NCBI RefSeq assembly: GCF_028453695.1
Contig: NC_135780.1
Location: 8,308,001 to 8,372,000, forward strand
Length of the DNA: 64,000 nt
Direction of reading: 5' to 3'
Source: Augochlora pura
Taxonomy: Eukaryota > Arthropoda > Insecta > Hymenoptera > Halictidae
This document shows positions 1-13,379 of this stretch, one piece after another (positions within the stretch are counted from its first letter, which is position 1; each line of letters opens with the position of its first letter). The position numbers and the translations under genes are program-made. The notes under the pieces are model-generated. The model worked only from the letters and a program-made list of their open reading frames with translations. It searched no databases and was not told where the DNA came from.

Positions 1-91
1 TTATTTTATTATTTTTGTTTCTCCCCTTTTCTGTTATTAAATATTCTGTTAAAGTAATTGCGGCTGATCCTTGTCGTCAAAAATCCCTACA
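1..91 (+). repeat. 3' end of an LTR-like repeat, cut by the window edge
   Basis: The first 91 bases match the last ~90 bases of the solo LTR at 29678-30040. Both contain CCCCTTTTCTGTTATTAAAT, then GTTAAAGTAA, then a TTGTCG motif, and both end in CTACA. Only the 3' part is inside the window, so it cannot be told whether this is a solo LTR or the end of a longer element. A mariner-derived MITE starts three bases further on. Confidence 0.6.
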
Positions 92-93
92 TG

Positions 94-224
94 TACTACT
101 GTGATCAAAAAGTAAGGTGAAATTGTCATTTAAAACCCTAAAGGGGATGAAATTGATTTGTAAGAATAAATCAAGAATTTACATTTTATAAACAATTTCA
201 CCTTACTTTTTGATCACAGTAGTA
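94..224 (+). mobile_element. Mariner-derived MITE with perfect 33-bp terminal inverted repeats
   Basis: Bases 94-126 are the exact reverse complement of 192-224; the arms contain CTACTGTGATCAAAAAGTAA. The outermost bases on both sides are TA, the mariner target duplication, so the element proper is about 96-222. Its right half reads like the last ~80 bp of the mariner element found on the minus strand at 50.85-50.95 kb: GGGGATGAAATTGATTTG, an AAGAATAAAT stretch, then ATTTTATAAACAA and the arm. The left half keeps only the 5' arm plus about 15 bp. It is therefore an internally deleted mariner copy that retains the last codons of the transposase gene. Confidence 0.85.
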
Positions 225-3200
225 TGATAGATGAACTGTAAATCTTTGAAAATTTTCCAACGCATGAGTTCAACAAATTCGCGATAAGAACGGTTGGACG
301 TGGTCATATTTTAAAAAGTTCCAACAGGCGCTATTTTTCAGCAGGCGACTAATTGTGAATCAATACCCTGGAAACTGCTTTATTACTTCAAACTTTTGGT
401 AAACTCGGCAGCTTCTAGGGTCTTGCTTCTCATGTACTCAATAACGTTTAATGTATCATGGACCTGAGGATACGTCGCGGTAAGTAAAGAGGTTCATTGG
501 GAGCATGAACTTGGAGCCCCCTCGTCTTGTAGACTTTACGATTTTAACTTTCTACTTAACAACTATTTCCTATTGCTGGCTTTTCTTTTTACAACTCGAA
601 CCCTGTAGGTTGGATCGTAAACGATGGTCACTTCTACATTCTTAGGAGAAGCGAAATGTTGTGTGAACTTCGCAAGAATAATTCCTACAGTATTACTTTG
701 AATTTCAATTTGAATTAAAATCAACAAGAATTAACGAATTAAACACTGCCATGACTTTAATGATAAAACAGGCGAATTATTTATCTATTATTAAACACGA
801 CACATTAAATACAGATTACATAATCGCAAATTAAGCACCGTCGCAGGTTCATTCACGGATTTAGCAGCATCGAGTTGCCTTAATGTTTCAGCTCTTAATA
901 GTACGTCTCAAGGCTGATAACTTTCAATTAACTAAAAGGCAAATCATTAAAAGGTGAACCCATTGGGAATTGGAACTGGCGCCCCCACGGATATCATTAA
1001 CCGCATGGTAAATGAACCAAATATGCCAGCACCTGTTCGGCAACTATCTATGGTAACCCCAGTGGATCGTACGGTTCGTCCAGCAAATCAAATTAAATCA
1101 TCCTCGGGCTCGATTAAATACTGTCGGTTGCATCGCTTGCGCCTACATCTAAATATTCGCTAAGCAGAGCTTCATTAATGATGGTGACTGTTGAATCTGA
1201 CTATGAAAGGGATCATTAAAATATTTTGACACCTACGAATTCGACGGCGGCGACCGAGCTAAATTATAGATGAGCTTCGTCACCGGTGTAACACTGTAAC
1301 AAGGGGCATCATCAAATTGATGGAAATCAGTTTTAATCAAGCTTTTCACGGAACGAATATTGGACGTACACACTTTATGGTTATTGCTGTCATCCATATT
1401 TATGTGCAAGGATGCATGTAACCGTTGCAGCGATGCGAACGTGAGAGTAAAACATTTATTTTATTGATTGTACATTTAAATATAATATTATGCCAAGCTC
1501 TAAAAATTTCAATATAACATTATTTTATCCATTAGAGATTTACGTATAACCATGTCATTTTCAGTGTGCAAGATATGAATTTGTTACATTCTCTGAACAT
1601 TAATGATGCAATCTTGGCTGAAAAAAACTCAGCATGAATTAATTTTTGAAAATGTTGAACAGAATCGATTGCTCTCCAATTTTATACATTTATTTTATAA
1701 AATTTATAGTAATTTTATACACTGTTTAACTTAAACAAAAAATAGCAAAGACGATAATTTATTACTATTATATTTACAAGAATAACGTGTTTCAATACTT
1801 CACTAATACTTCAGAAATTGTTTCTTTCGTAAGCAAATATAGTATGTTAAATCTTTCACAATTTCTGAAATATATAATTTCTGCATACGCAAATATAGCG
1901 AATAATTGAAACAAAACCCGTGACTTAGAGTTATTAAGTCTCTACCTCGTTCAACAATTTTCTTAACTGTATAATCATGCGGGCGTACTCAATCGATAGA
2001 TTAACAATTTCAGTTGGCCACACCAAGAATAAGCGACAACGAATCCGAGCGGAAGAATATGTTCCAAAAGATGAATAAACGGGGAACACGACGAAAACAT
2101 TTTTTGCAACTATGCTTCGGTTCCGAGGTAATCGAATTTGCAACTTTGTGGAGCACTCGCGTTAAATTCGGCAAACAATCGTGAACGTCCAGTGCGTGTT
2201 TAGTTCCACAAACCGACCCCTTTTTTTCGGAGTTTCAAGTGGAGTTCTCAGCATTCGATGCGCCAGCGCGAGCAATATAATATTGTTAAACCGAGTTATT
2301 ACTTTTTACATTTGGCTCGGTACTTTGCGTAATTCGTTGCGGCGCGTATAGATATCTCGTCGGAGTTTGAACAGAGGAAAGTTAATGATATGAATTAATG
2401 GAACCAGCTAAATTTCGGACGCGGGAAGCGCGCACGCGGAATTTACGGATGTCGAATTACCATTAGTCTTTGAAGTGAATTTATTGCTTCACGGTTTCAG
2501 CGAACGCGTGCGCGTCTGGTGTTACGGCTGTTCCGACAACTCGGTAGAAATTAACGTGTCATAAACCTCTAAATGCGAGACAACAGTCTGGAGTGCGCTG
2601 AGGAGTCTGCTGAGTGCGTCCCAGTATCCCTGCAGACCAGTTCATGGGTCATGTTCATTCCCACTTAAGTGCCATGGGCGGCGGCCCGCAACTCTATAAG
2701 TGGCTCCTTACGATTGAGAATTCAATTTCTTATTTATAAGCTAGGTTCAGTGGCACAATTATATTTGTTACGGCAGCGGAGAAAAAGATCGATCGAACGA
2801 TCGTCGCGTCGCAACAGTGAGGCATTTACACTGCAAACGCGATAAAAAGAATGATCTGCGTGAAATCATATTTTTATATCTAATCTTTTGATATTTTACA
2901 GTAAGACGACGAGTGATTTGCAGAATCTATGTTTTAACATCGTTCGTAGATAAAAATATAATTACGAAATACGTGTATTGAATATCAATAATTAAAACAA
3001 TCTCTGTAACTACTCCAATAGCACCTATTTTAGCAGTCAATTTTATTTTTAAAAGAATAATAAGGTCCTACCCTTTCGAATATGGCAGCGCTCGTAAGTA
3101 AGAAATTAAATAAAAATAGAACATATTTGATTAGATGTAATCGAAAAATGATAGAAAATAAAAATGTGGCACAATTTATGTATATACTAAATACATTCAA

Positions 3201-3748
3201 TTCTGTCACTCATCAAAATTTGATAATCATTTAATGATTATGATGAATGAAACAATTGAAAACGATGTGAACTGTTCTAAACTGTTCTGAACGTGTAACT
3301 AAGTCTCCATAAAAATATATATACGTTGCAATTGACTTAATAAGAGTAACGATGGAAAAACTGTTGGAATACTTACACGCTGTGTAAATAATTCTAACAG
3401 AATTAATGAAAAATGCTATTTATTGAATACAAATAAGGTTAACGTAAATATAAATGATTGTTGGGAAGCTAGGTAGGCGCAACTACTCGCTTCGATCGTT
3501 CGCAGAATACTGACTACTCGTGATAGAAAAGGCAAAAAGGAAAACGCAGTTACGATATTTTCGAGGACGAAAAAAGAACCCGTAAACCGCTTGACCGGCA
3601 ACGCGGTGTCGATAGAGAAAGGGTGGGGGGAGGAAACGCAGGCCCAGCTTTGTCCATTGACCGGAAACGTCGTGTCCCGTAGCGGCGACGCACTCTCTCG
3701 CACCAGAGGGATCGCAATTGTAAAAAAGAAAGTTTAGGGCACAAGCCC
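225..3748. other. No gene recognised (intron or intergenic)
   Basis: AT-rich sequence with only short unconserved open frames. It lies downstream of the nicotinic receptor first exon on the minus strand and may be part of that gene's first intron. No second receptor exon (NLKNQIMTTN-like) was found here by eye. A somewhat GC-richer patch at about 2220-2700 holds no recognisable coding sequence. Confidence 0.4.
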
Positions 3749-4009
3749 TTAACCTCTTAGGCACGACGGAACTTTGCGCGGGGCTGTTTTTCGGTACGGC
3801 AGAGTTCAACGCGAATTACGTATAAATGATACGGCACTGCAATGTGTGACGGATAATGCTGTTCTTTACACGAGTACATTGGAATGAAGTGTTTGATGAT
3901 TAAATTATAATTTTTCTTAAAAATATGATACACGCATTTTAACTTTAACAATTTATCTGACGGCATCCGCGAAAGCCACTATGCTGGTGCTCAGTGCCTA
4001 AGAGGTTAA
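3749..4009. mobile_element. TTAA-type MITE (arms TTAACCTCTTAGGCAC)
   Basis: TTAACCTCTTAGGCAC at 3749-3764 is exactly inverted at 3994-4009, which gives a 261-bp element with 16-bp perfect arms. TTAA duplications and ends starting CCY are typical of piggyBac-derived non-autonomous elements. The interior is AT-rich and non-coding. Its arms resemble those of the elements at 24812 and 55797 in pattern but not in full sequence. Confidence 0.75.
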
Positions 4010-4930
4010 ACAGGCTGCCTAGATTTGAAATACTATTGCTAACATGGGCACAACCTTCAAGAAAAATAAAATGTCATCGCATATTTGGTTACTTTCTCCT
4101 ATGCGCTGAAATTTCGCAATATTTTTGGTATCAACAGAAACCTTAACAACCGGACAATGTTCTTCAGATAGAGAACGGATACATTTCCGCGCCGAGTTTT
4201 CCGCTATTATCGATAGAGAACGTTCCTCGTCAATATAGACGTATATTTTCGCAGGTGTCGTCTTCCTGTGAGAATACGATACCGGGAGCTTACAGAAACT
4301 TCTCCTGACAAATAGTCGACAATCTGGGAATGCACGGTTGCATTCGTGATACTCGTGGACCTACCGTTGTAGAACTTTTGCCATAACCATTGCTCATTCA
4401 GCTGACACGTTCGGAAAACGTTCTTTGTTTACATTTCCCTGGGCGATACACCTGTCTCTACCGTTCTTGTGCCGCACCTTGTTTTTCTCTCTCTTTTTAC
4501 CTACTTTTCTTACCCCTACGGGCTTTCCTCGGCCGAGCACTTTTAGCGTGTATGAATTGGTAGAGTTTCCACGGGGGTCGCAAGTAAAACAAACAAATAT
4601 TTGCCACGACGACGCTGTTTCACCGCTTCGTCATCGAAAATGTTGCCACACTGTGGATTATATCAACGCAATATGCGGCTGGTTGCGTTTATTAGTAACT
4701 CAAACGGTGGCATTCACTCTTTCATTCTTGACCAAATGAAGAAGTGTAATGGAAGTATCAACAATTTGTATTATTTCTATGGATAGTTGTAACTACGATA
4801 TAACCATGATTTTATATGATTTGTAATACGAATGTCACATACGCGCAATTAATACAATCTGATAGACATCAATACGAATTATTATAATCCACATAATCCA
4901 TATTAATAATACCTTGCATGATATTATGCA

Positions 4931-5000
4931 TTATTTTACTAATATTTGCATTATATTGCTAATATTTGCATTATATTGCTAGTATTTGCATTATATTACT
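4931..5000 (+). repeat. Short tandem repeat, 20-bp unit, 3.5 copies
   Basis: The unit TTATATTGCTAATATTTGCA occurs at 4931-4950, 4951-4970 and 4971-4990 with one to three substitutions, followed by a half copy to 5000. Confidence 0.8.
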
Positions 5001-8000
5001 TTAAAAGAGGATGATAAACCAAATTTTCATAAATGCTCCAAGTTAAATAATGCGGGGTCTTTTAACTCAGTTTTCGCAAAATGAATCTTAAATAAAAAAA
5101 TCTTCCTCTTCTTTTTCGATTTATTTATGATTTAATTATTTGTAACATATAATTTTTATATATCGTTGTTAAGATCGCTTTTTATATAAATAATTGATTC
5201 GAAACTCAAGGTACCTTTGAGACTATTCTTCCTTCTGGCGGATACTATACATAAAGTACAGTAAAATAGTGTACATTCAACTTAACTGTCCTTATGTCTT
5301 CCATTTATTAATATACATATATTATGTCAACGTTAAGTCTACCATACTACACCTTATTACTATTATATATTGTATAATGGATTGTATATACTCATTGCAC
5401 GTATAATCTACATCGCTTATATATTTGGAGGTTATGTTATCCAAAAAACCGGTTGAATGTAGCGCCTCCGACATTCTTCATTGATATTAATAAGTCAATC
5501 ATCGATCGACATCGTTGATTATTCAATTACTAATATTATCGCACGTATTTCTACAACTACATTTTATACATTGTATTCTTATTTATTCGTTGCATAGCAT
5601 TTAATTGGACACTTTCAAACGCCATTCTATGAATATACGTATCGACATTAATCTAATTAAATGAAGTCATCAATTCTTTTAATTTCTTCACGCTTTTCGA
5701 ACCGATGCAATATTTCAGTCTCGATTCTCGTATTGTGGTAAAGTATACCTAATTCCATCAATTTCGTTGCGCCCGACGCCGAACACGTTGCGTAAATCAT
5801 TCAAAACGCCGGACTCGTGCGCGTCACTGCGAAATTTCCAAATAAAATGATTTACGATTCGTTTCTCGAATTGAAAGTTGTGCTTCCACTAATCGCTTGA
5901 ACGGATGTCCCCCCACCCCCTCCCTCGTTCATGAAATCATCGAACACCCCCGCCGTATTTCGTTTTCTCTGGGCAAACTTCCTAGCACAATCGGCGATCA
6001 ATGGTGATCACCTTGCCGCACGGGCTCCCTAATACGCCATAATGAACTCTGATGGAATTCAATCGGAAGTCCTTCAGAACTTCGACCCCGCTATGTTCCT
6101 GTTGCGAATACCTGGCCTGTATATCGTGAGGATTGCATATAAAGTGCACTGCTTATGATAGATCATCTCCGCAATGGAAACCAGCCTCACTATCCACGCT
6201 GGAATCGCAAATAGCTGCATACGTATGTAGATTCGAATATTCTCTAGGCCGGCGAAGCCAGGCAGAATAGATTCCTCGGGAAACACCAAAGATCGCACGC
6301 TTTCGAGAACGATTATCGCGTGTTCGTTTTTGGGAGTTAGTCGTCGGATTGTTTGCTGGCGAAGTGATCGGCGACGTTATACAATCGGCGTGACAAGTAT
6401 TCGTACACCTTTCGAAACGGAATAATTATTTTCGTAATTGGCCGAGAGATACAATTTTTTGGGGATGAGATTAATTTACTAGCAAAATGGCTGAAATGTT
6501 TTGGAGAATTACGATTGTTGGCACGATAAAAGAATTAATTATATCGTAGACCTCGATAACTTGTACAGGGTGTTCCATTTTAATCGTTACGTGGGATTTC
6601 TCCAGATATCTCCAGCGATGTCGCCAGAACTATGCGTTCTTTAAAAACAAATAAACAATACAACAATTTAAACGCGCGAATTAATTAAGCTTCTACCACA
6701 GAGTAGAATAGAAATAAAATAATCTGAGTATATCAATTGACGATCCAAGTTTTGACGTTTTTCCTGAAAATAAATCAAAACGTTCTTGTAATTACTAACG
6801 CAAAGTAGATTCTGCAGGGTGAAACTACACAATCGCCGCGATATGCGGTTTTATACAGTTTCACGAGCGCCCGTAATTATTCACTGTCGTACGTTTTTCT
6901 GCTATTCGATCAGGACAGTAATCCCACGTGTGATGAAACACGGATTACGTGAGATTTCATCCGATCTGTGGGAGCGCCTCAACGCCCAATCAGTTTTCTT
7001 CATGACGAGCTCCGAATTAACAGGCAAATGAATAAGAAGGAAATCTGCCTATGGAATGATTAAAACAAAAATCTTACAACAAGAACATTATCACCAGTGT
7101 ATTGCAAACGTAGTATTTTTAAAATATCGAGGTCGCTTCTTGTTTAAAATAAATGAAACGAGAATTGGAGTGATCTGCCCAATAAATGAATATCCCGCAA
7201 TAAAAGATCGTTTTTCATATCATACGAAAACGTAAGGCTTGTCATACCATTTTTGTGTCAAAATTTATACTATAGCTTTATTGCACAGCTACAGATGTCT
7301 TGTAGATGTCACTTCATTTTTATTTGTAATTTGTTTCGTGCAGTATCATTCACAGGAGTATCACTTTCGTTTAATTACAAAATTTTGTTTATTCATTGGT
7401 CTATATATTACTCTTTCGGAGAACGTTGTAACCATCATAAAATATTAGAATTGCGGTCAGAAATGAAACAGCTCGTGACACAGTGTTCATTCGCAGATGA
7501 GGTGTAAATATAGTATAGATATAGTATAGATTAGTTCTGCTATTACTTATTTTAACCTGTAATATTACTTATTTCTTATGGGCAGTCGTTCGAACAAAAA
7601 GAATCTAAAGACGATATTCGATCGTTACGTTTTAAATTGATGTACATAAATCGTCACTTCCTCGCGCTGAATGAATCACGCGACTGGTATTATTTAGCGA
7701 GATTTAATCGTATGTATTTCCAACACCTCTTTAAAATCGTTAATCATTAAAGATTAATTTAAACGCCGCACGCCACATACGAGAACGATCAATTTAATCG
7801 ACAATCCCGGTCAATTACAAGCAATTAATAACCAATAAACTTGTGATGTTAATCGCATACATAACTAGAGATCGAAAACGTGCTCGGTTGTAAACCGGAA
7901 TCGTTAATTCGATTGAAGTCTTGTCGATGTTGACCTTAACCCTTTACACTACAATTTGTTTTCCCCAACTACGTTGATCAGTAATAATTGGTTAAATGAG

Positions 8001-8442
8001 TATTTGAATAAAAAATATATCTTAGAAAATATATCTTGTTTGGGAGTTTCAGTAAAAGACCAAAATAAATTGTTGTTACTTGTACAGATCTAAATCAATT
8101 ATTTCATATTTCGATTGATTTCTTATTTATAAATACAATTTCCATTGTTACTTATTAATTATCATTTAATTGCATTTTCTTTATTATTCTGTGCATCCCG
8201 GAAATCCTAGTAACATTTGGTTCATTCAATATTGTACGACATATTATAATGCACAATTAAGTAAATGGGATGAGTTAGTTAATGTTAAATTACAGTTACG
8301 GTAGAACAACGATATTGTTATACTTTATTTTGAATGTCCAGCTTCTCAGACCTATGTGCTTAAAGTAGCCGAACGTCTTTTTGCAATACTTATATAAATA
8401 AAGATTCTTATAAATGAAACAAGTTACTTTGAAAGTGTTGTT
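5001..8442. other. No gene recognised
   Basis: AT-rich non-coding DNA. The only repeat landmark is TACAGGGTGTTCCA at 6564-6577, which resembles the end of a common arthropod interspersed repeat; a variant lies at 26441-26454 on the other strand. A single TTAACCCTTTACACTAC arm at about 7935 resembles the MITE ends elsewhere in the window, but no partner was found. Confidence 0.4.
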
Positions 8443-8491
8443 AAAAATTAAGGTCACCCATAAGGGACCAATGCGGCATTCAACGTGATAA
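8443..8491 (-). repeat. Relic end of the CACGTTGA-type MITE family
   Basis: Read on the minus strand this begins TTATCACGTTGAATGCCGC and continues through a decayed GGTC...ATGGGTGACC palindrome into TTAATTTTT. It aligns with 17611-17659, 26662-26700 and 44949-44995. The other end of this copy was not found. Confidence 0.55.
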
Positions 8492-8668
8492 CAATTTCCG
8501 TGACAGGATAATTCTTCTTTCTTGTATACTCCCGTTTACATCCTAGATTTCGATGACGGGAAGAATCAAATTTTGTTTCGATCTAATAGCATGCAACTGG
8601 TTGTTGCGATGCAACGAGCTAATGGAGAACAATGTATCCGTATCGGTGGAACGAATAATGTTACTCAC

Positions 8669-8955
8669 CACATCGATGAGCTGCGACAGCTTCAATTTGA
8701 TGCACACACGTAGCACGTCCGAGGTATTCACTACGGGGCGCACTAGTTTATTGTAATTAGATAGAAGATCGTCGTAAAGACGCTTGGCATCCGGATTACC
8801 AGCGACAGCACCATGTACCACTAACGCCGAGAGAAACCATACGCGAAGTGTTTCCCCGATTATGGGGGGCATCATGGTCCCCTGATTCCTCCACTATGAC
8901 CAACTCACGCGTCACCCCTTTAACCTTCCCACAACACGAACCGTGAATCACAAAT
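8669..8955 (-). CDS. Nicotinic acetylcholine receptor alpha subunit (alpha3/alpha4-type), first coding exon, partial gene
   Basis: Coding bases 8875-8669 encode 69 residues from ATG to a GTGAGT donor. Residues 1-25 look like a signal peptide with a hydrophobic core (WFLSALVVHGAVA). The mature N-terminus GNPDAKRLYDDLLSNYNKLV is the hallmark of insect nAChR alpha subunits. It is followed by RPVVNTSDVLRVCIKLKLSQ and LIDV, where the conserved intron after LIDV is expected. NTS is a possible glycosylation site. The protein would be a ligand-gated cation channel subunit of cholinergic synapses; this exon supplies only the start of the extracellular domain. TTACAG at about 8956 upstream of the ATG suggests a 5'-UTR intron, making this exon 8955-8669. 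IKLKLSQLID favours the alpha3/alpha4 group over alpha1/alpha2. The remaining exons should be to the left and were not seen. Confidence 0.88.
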
Positions 8956-9237
8956 CTGTAACAAATCAAACACAGTTGGCATTAATTTATCGTCGGAACT
9001 TTGTCACGCATGATTAAGAACACGGCGAATATGTGCAGAAGGGTTCTGGACACCGTTTTTATCGGGCATCGTTTTAATCGCTTTATTATAGCCTGCAAGT
9101 AACAGGAAAACTAAAACAATCAGTCCAATCGTGACAACGTTGAAAAATGTAGTCTATGGAAATTTATGGGGACGCTATAACCTCGCGAATATGAAGATAG
9201 AGCTGACTCAGACGAAGTTCATACCTGATTGTGATTC

Positions 9238-9345
9238 TATTGTCTAATCCAGACTTAATCTCGACCTAATATAGACCTAATCTAGACTTAATCCATATCT
9301 AATCTATACTTAATCGAGTCTAAACTTAACTCTAATCCAGAGCTT
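9238..9345 (+). repeat. Degenerate minisatellite, TCTAATCTAGACTTAA-like unit
   Basis: About seven diverged copies of a ~14-16 bp unit (TCTAATCCAGACTTAA, TCTAATCTATACTTAA and others) run head to tail. It lies a few hundred bases upstream of the nicotinic receptor exon, probably in its 5'-UTR intron or promoter-side DNA. Confidence 0.75.
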
Positions 9346-12300
9346 GCGAAATACCTATTTGAAAAATCCCAGAACTAACATAATAGACCTAGCGTAACAA
9401 AATATTGGTTTTAGTGAATTTATTTCAGCAGTTCTGAAATTATTAACGTGAAATCGATTATTTTTACCGACGAGGTAAGTTCCGTATTAATGGCATTTTT
9501 TTCTGTATTTAAAAGCCAATGATTTTTCTAATGCTGTTAATAAAAATACTGATGAAGGCTAAATAATGAAAGCTTCTACAGTTTTATGGTAAAAGTCACG
9601 TAAATTGTTCTCGGAAATATTGCGTTCTGGATGAGAACATCCCCTTAAATAGAATAACCGGTTGGAAAATCCCAGAATCGAGGATCCAACACCTCCTCTC
9701 ATAATATTTAAATCGAGTTCCCGGAAAAAAAATGTATGAAAGAATTCCATTTTACTGTTTCAATCTGCTCTCGCAGGAAAATCTATTCTGGATCCGTTTA
9801 TATCATAACGCGAAACGAAGGCCGCCGAGATTTCAAGAAACTTTCTAATTTAAAAACAATAATCGAAGACATTTTTTTGTTCTTTAAACTACAGTAAAAC
9901 TTGTTTAATTTAAAAAAAAAAACAATGAAATGGCATTATCCTAATTAGTTATTCAGGATATTGAGTCATATTTATAGCGCTTCGTTTAATTTGCATTACA
10001 CACATACACTATACATCGGAAGCAACGAATAAAAAATCAATGCTTGTCATGAATGTAACACGATCGACAAACTACTCGGGCGCGTGAAATAAAAACATTA
10101 AATACCAGCTACGAAATTAATAGCTTCTTTATTTTTTAAACAATTTATATTCTGTTTTCCATAATTTCCTTTAGTTTAACTTAACAGATTTTACGGAATA
10201 TGAAAGTCCAATTAGATGGAAGTGGATGTCTTGGAACTTAGCGTAAGCTCCGCGACAGTATTAATAGCTTTTTAATGTCTCGGAAAATACGATTACAGCA
10301 ACTCTCTTAATATACATTAACACGGAACCGATGTGCGATAAATGAAGTTAAATTAAAATCCAGAGCACGCTACATATCCAATTTACATCTTCCAACGATA
10401 GATCGTCGGAGACACTTAGCGTCTTTTCTTTCCATTTCTCTAGCTTATCTCGAAAGTCTTTTGCAATTATTTAAAAATTCGACGTTGCTAACCAAGGGCA
10501 AAACAAATGATTCCATTCGTATTTTGGAAATAGATCTCTCTCTCTCTCTTTCTCTCTCGCTCTCTCTCAACCTGTGCAAATATTACAACGATAAATTTGA
10601 AAAATAGAACCATAAAAGAGACATTTCGCAGTCCTGTAATATTGATTTCACTATGATATGACAATAAAAATTTATTTTGAATTTTTATTAAACGAACAAA
10701 AGTCACATTTACAAATAAATGTAACACTGTGACGTATTGTTCATGTTTATTCATTATTGTTTTGTAGCACATATAAGTGTATACATATATTTTTAAATGA
10801 TATTTAACTATTGTGAACGTAATTGTTGACTATCATTTTCTGAACAATAAATAATTACGAAAAAATAATTGAAATTAATGGATCGCAGGAACCATAAAAC
10901 TAATAGTATCCTTCAATTTTATTGACTATTTAGTTTAAGAACGTTAGAAAATTGAGTATTTTTATTAGTACATTAAATTATATTATATGACATTTTAATA
11001 CATTATTTATATTATATTCTCAAAATATATTTATTAATTATATAATTAGAATAGGTGAATTAACTACCTTCTAAACCAGGTGAACATAACGAATTATAGA
11101 ATTAATAATTTAAAGAGTGCATTGATTTGATGAATAAAATTTATTCAATGAAAATGTATTGAAATTTAATAATGACCTAACTATTACAGTTAAGATCAAT
11201 TTAAAAAATTGAAATTTAATAATGATACAGCTATTAAAATTACGATCAATTTAAGCGAAGCAATTACTCGACCAAATTTATTTGGGATAACTCGTTGAAT
11301 TGTGTAAACAAATAAAACGCGTTATTCTACTTCATCGTCAACAATATTCTGTAACGTTTACGATAAGCAACCAGTTTGCACGAATACGCGTGCTTCGTTT
11401 CATTGTACTTTATAACAGACAAAAGTTATGGCTCCGCAGACACAACAAGTGACGAAACTGTAATGCAACATCACGTGGCTGTATTGTGTACATTAATAAA
11501 CATTCAAGGTAATGTCCATTGTCGATGATGCATTGTTTAGGATGAACAATCGTGGATTGTAATGCTCTTTCAATTATCGCTGTCATAATAGGAGCTCAGA
11601 GCTTTGATTATTCGATTCACGGTTTACCGGCAGCGGCAGATCGCTTCTAGAGGCATGACTGACGATGGAGCATGATATAGTTCACATACCATTCTAACGC
11701 TGTCTGAGAGTACGGTCCCGTTTTCGTGAACAAGGTCATAACACCGATATGCTCGAATTCTTTACACAGAGAGACAATAAAACCATACATGCTCTCAAAC
11801 CAAAAGAACAAAAATGAATAGTTTTGGAAAAATTTCTTTTCATTGCTAAAACCAAAAACAACATTTTTTCGAGAAATTTTTATCAAATACTCATTTCTGT
11901 TATAAACGCATAAAATTCTCAATCCAGTTATTAGTCATTCCGTCAACGATGACGTACTATGAATATTATTTCGATGAATCAAGTCCAGAAAAAATTTTCT
12001 GTTCTTTCCTCGTCAATATTTAAGCGTTCAAGTAAACGTAAGTACAGAATAACCAAATAAATTTTCTTCTTCTTCGAAGATATTATTGCATTTGAATATA
12101 TTCGAATCATCGTAACTGTTAACGCTTCTGTCTAAATAAAATAAGCTTCGGCTAAAGCTTCGAACACTTTAATATTGACGGTATCTACAGTTTAATTTTC
12201 AGCACGAATTTTTCTGCGCGAACTTTTCGGTGCCCCAAAACAATGAGAAATCGGGACAGGAAATGAAATATCCGTTGCGCGGAACATAGTTAGTGAAAAA

Positions 12301-12398
12301 TGGCATTGCCCGTCGCGAGTTAAAAGATAATTAGTTCCTACGTAATTTTCGTACCGGAGAGATTGCATTGAAGTGTGAATTGCGACTAGAGGCATGCC

Positions 12399-12437
<39 letters not shown>

Positions 12438-13379
12438 AAGAGAGAGCACAGCGTGTTTAATTTATCCCAAACAAAAGCAAACGGGAGTGCAAGCGTTGCT
12501 ATTAAAGGACAACGAAGTGCTGAACCGATCATTTCCGAAGCGGCGCATCGCGGATCGACCAAACGACTGATTGATTCGCGTATCTCGCGGAACGCCATTA
12601 CAGGAAAGTACGATGCAATTCGACGAGATAACCGCCGGATGTAAATTTCTGACTATATCTGAGAGCGTATAATCCGATTTTCAACGATCGTTATGCAGCT
12701 CGTCTGATTAGTCTGGGTGAAGTACTCATCAGTGTTAAGATTAGAATTATCTCGATAGTTCTGCCACTTAGATGTTAAATTCCTGCCTCTCTGAAATTCC
12801 GATGTTCCGTTTTGTGTGATTCCATGTTCTCGCGAACCGTCGCGAACTAGGCGTCCCAGTTGTTATGTTTCATTCCTTAAAAGGAAGATTGTTCGAATAT
12901 TGTTTCCACCTTTCGAGGAACTGCAATTTTATGCGCACTTATCGCAAAAATTTCCACGTGTGATTTGAAAGAGTAGAAAGATTAGAAACGATTATTAATG
13001 TTCATATACCACCTTCGATCTGTTAAGAGTATTAAAGTTATTCCAGTGTTATACAACAGACAAATTTGGTTTCCATAAAGATTCACCGCCTAGTAACGGA
13101 ATTCTTGATGTCGATTATTATTATACTATGACATTTATGCACATTAAATTCTTAAAAACCTTAAAATTAAATAGTACTTGTTTTAGTGTGTTTAGTATCG
13201 AAAATCTGCATGCTCTACTTTCGTAATCTCGAACGAAGGGCTGCAAAATTTAAGTAGGACAGTTGTTTTCATGTTTCTGGTGTACCGACTTGCTCCAAGT
13301 TTAGGTAACGAAGTTTCATTAAATAAAAACCCACAGGAATCAAAAATCGTCTCGTTCTTTCATGGTACGACTACACGGG
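9346..13379. other. No gene recognised; two dinucleotide microsatellites
   Basis: AT-rich non-coding sequence. It contains a (TC)n tract at 10534-10568 and an (AG)n tract at 12399-12446. Open frames here are short, overlap the simple repeats or lack any family signature. Confidence 0.45.

Noticed and set aside
4425..4739. 104-codon plus-strand frame
   Set aside because: Hydrophobic start but no family signature, no gene context and a shorter overlapping frame; treated as chance.
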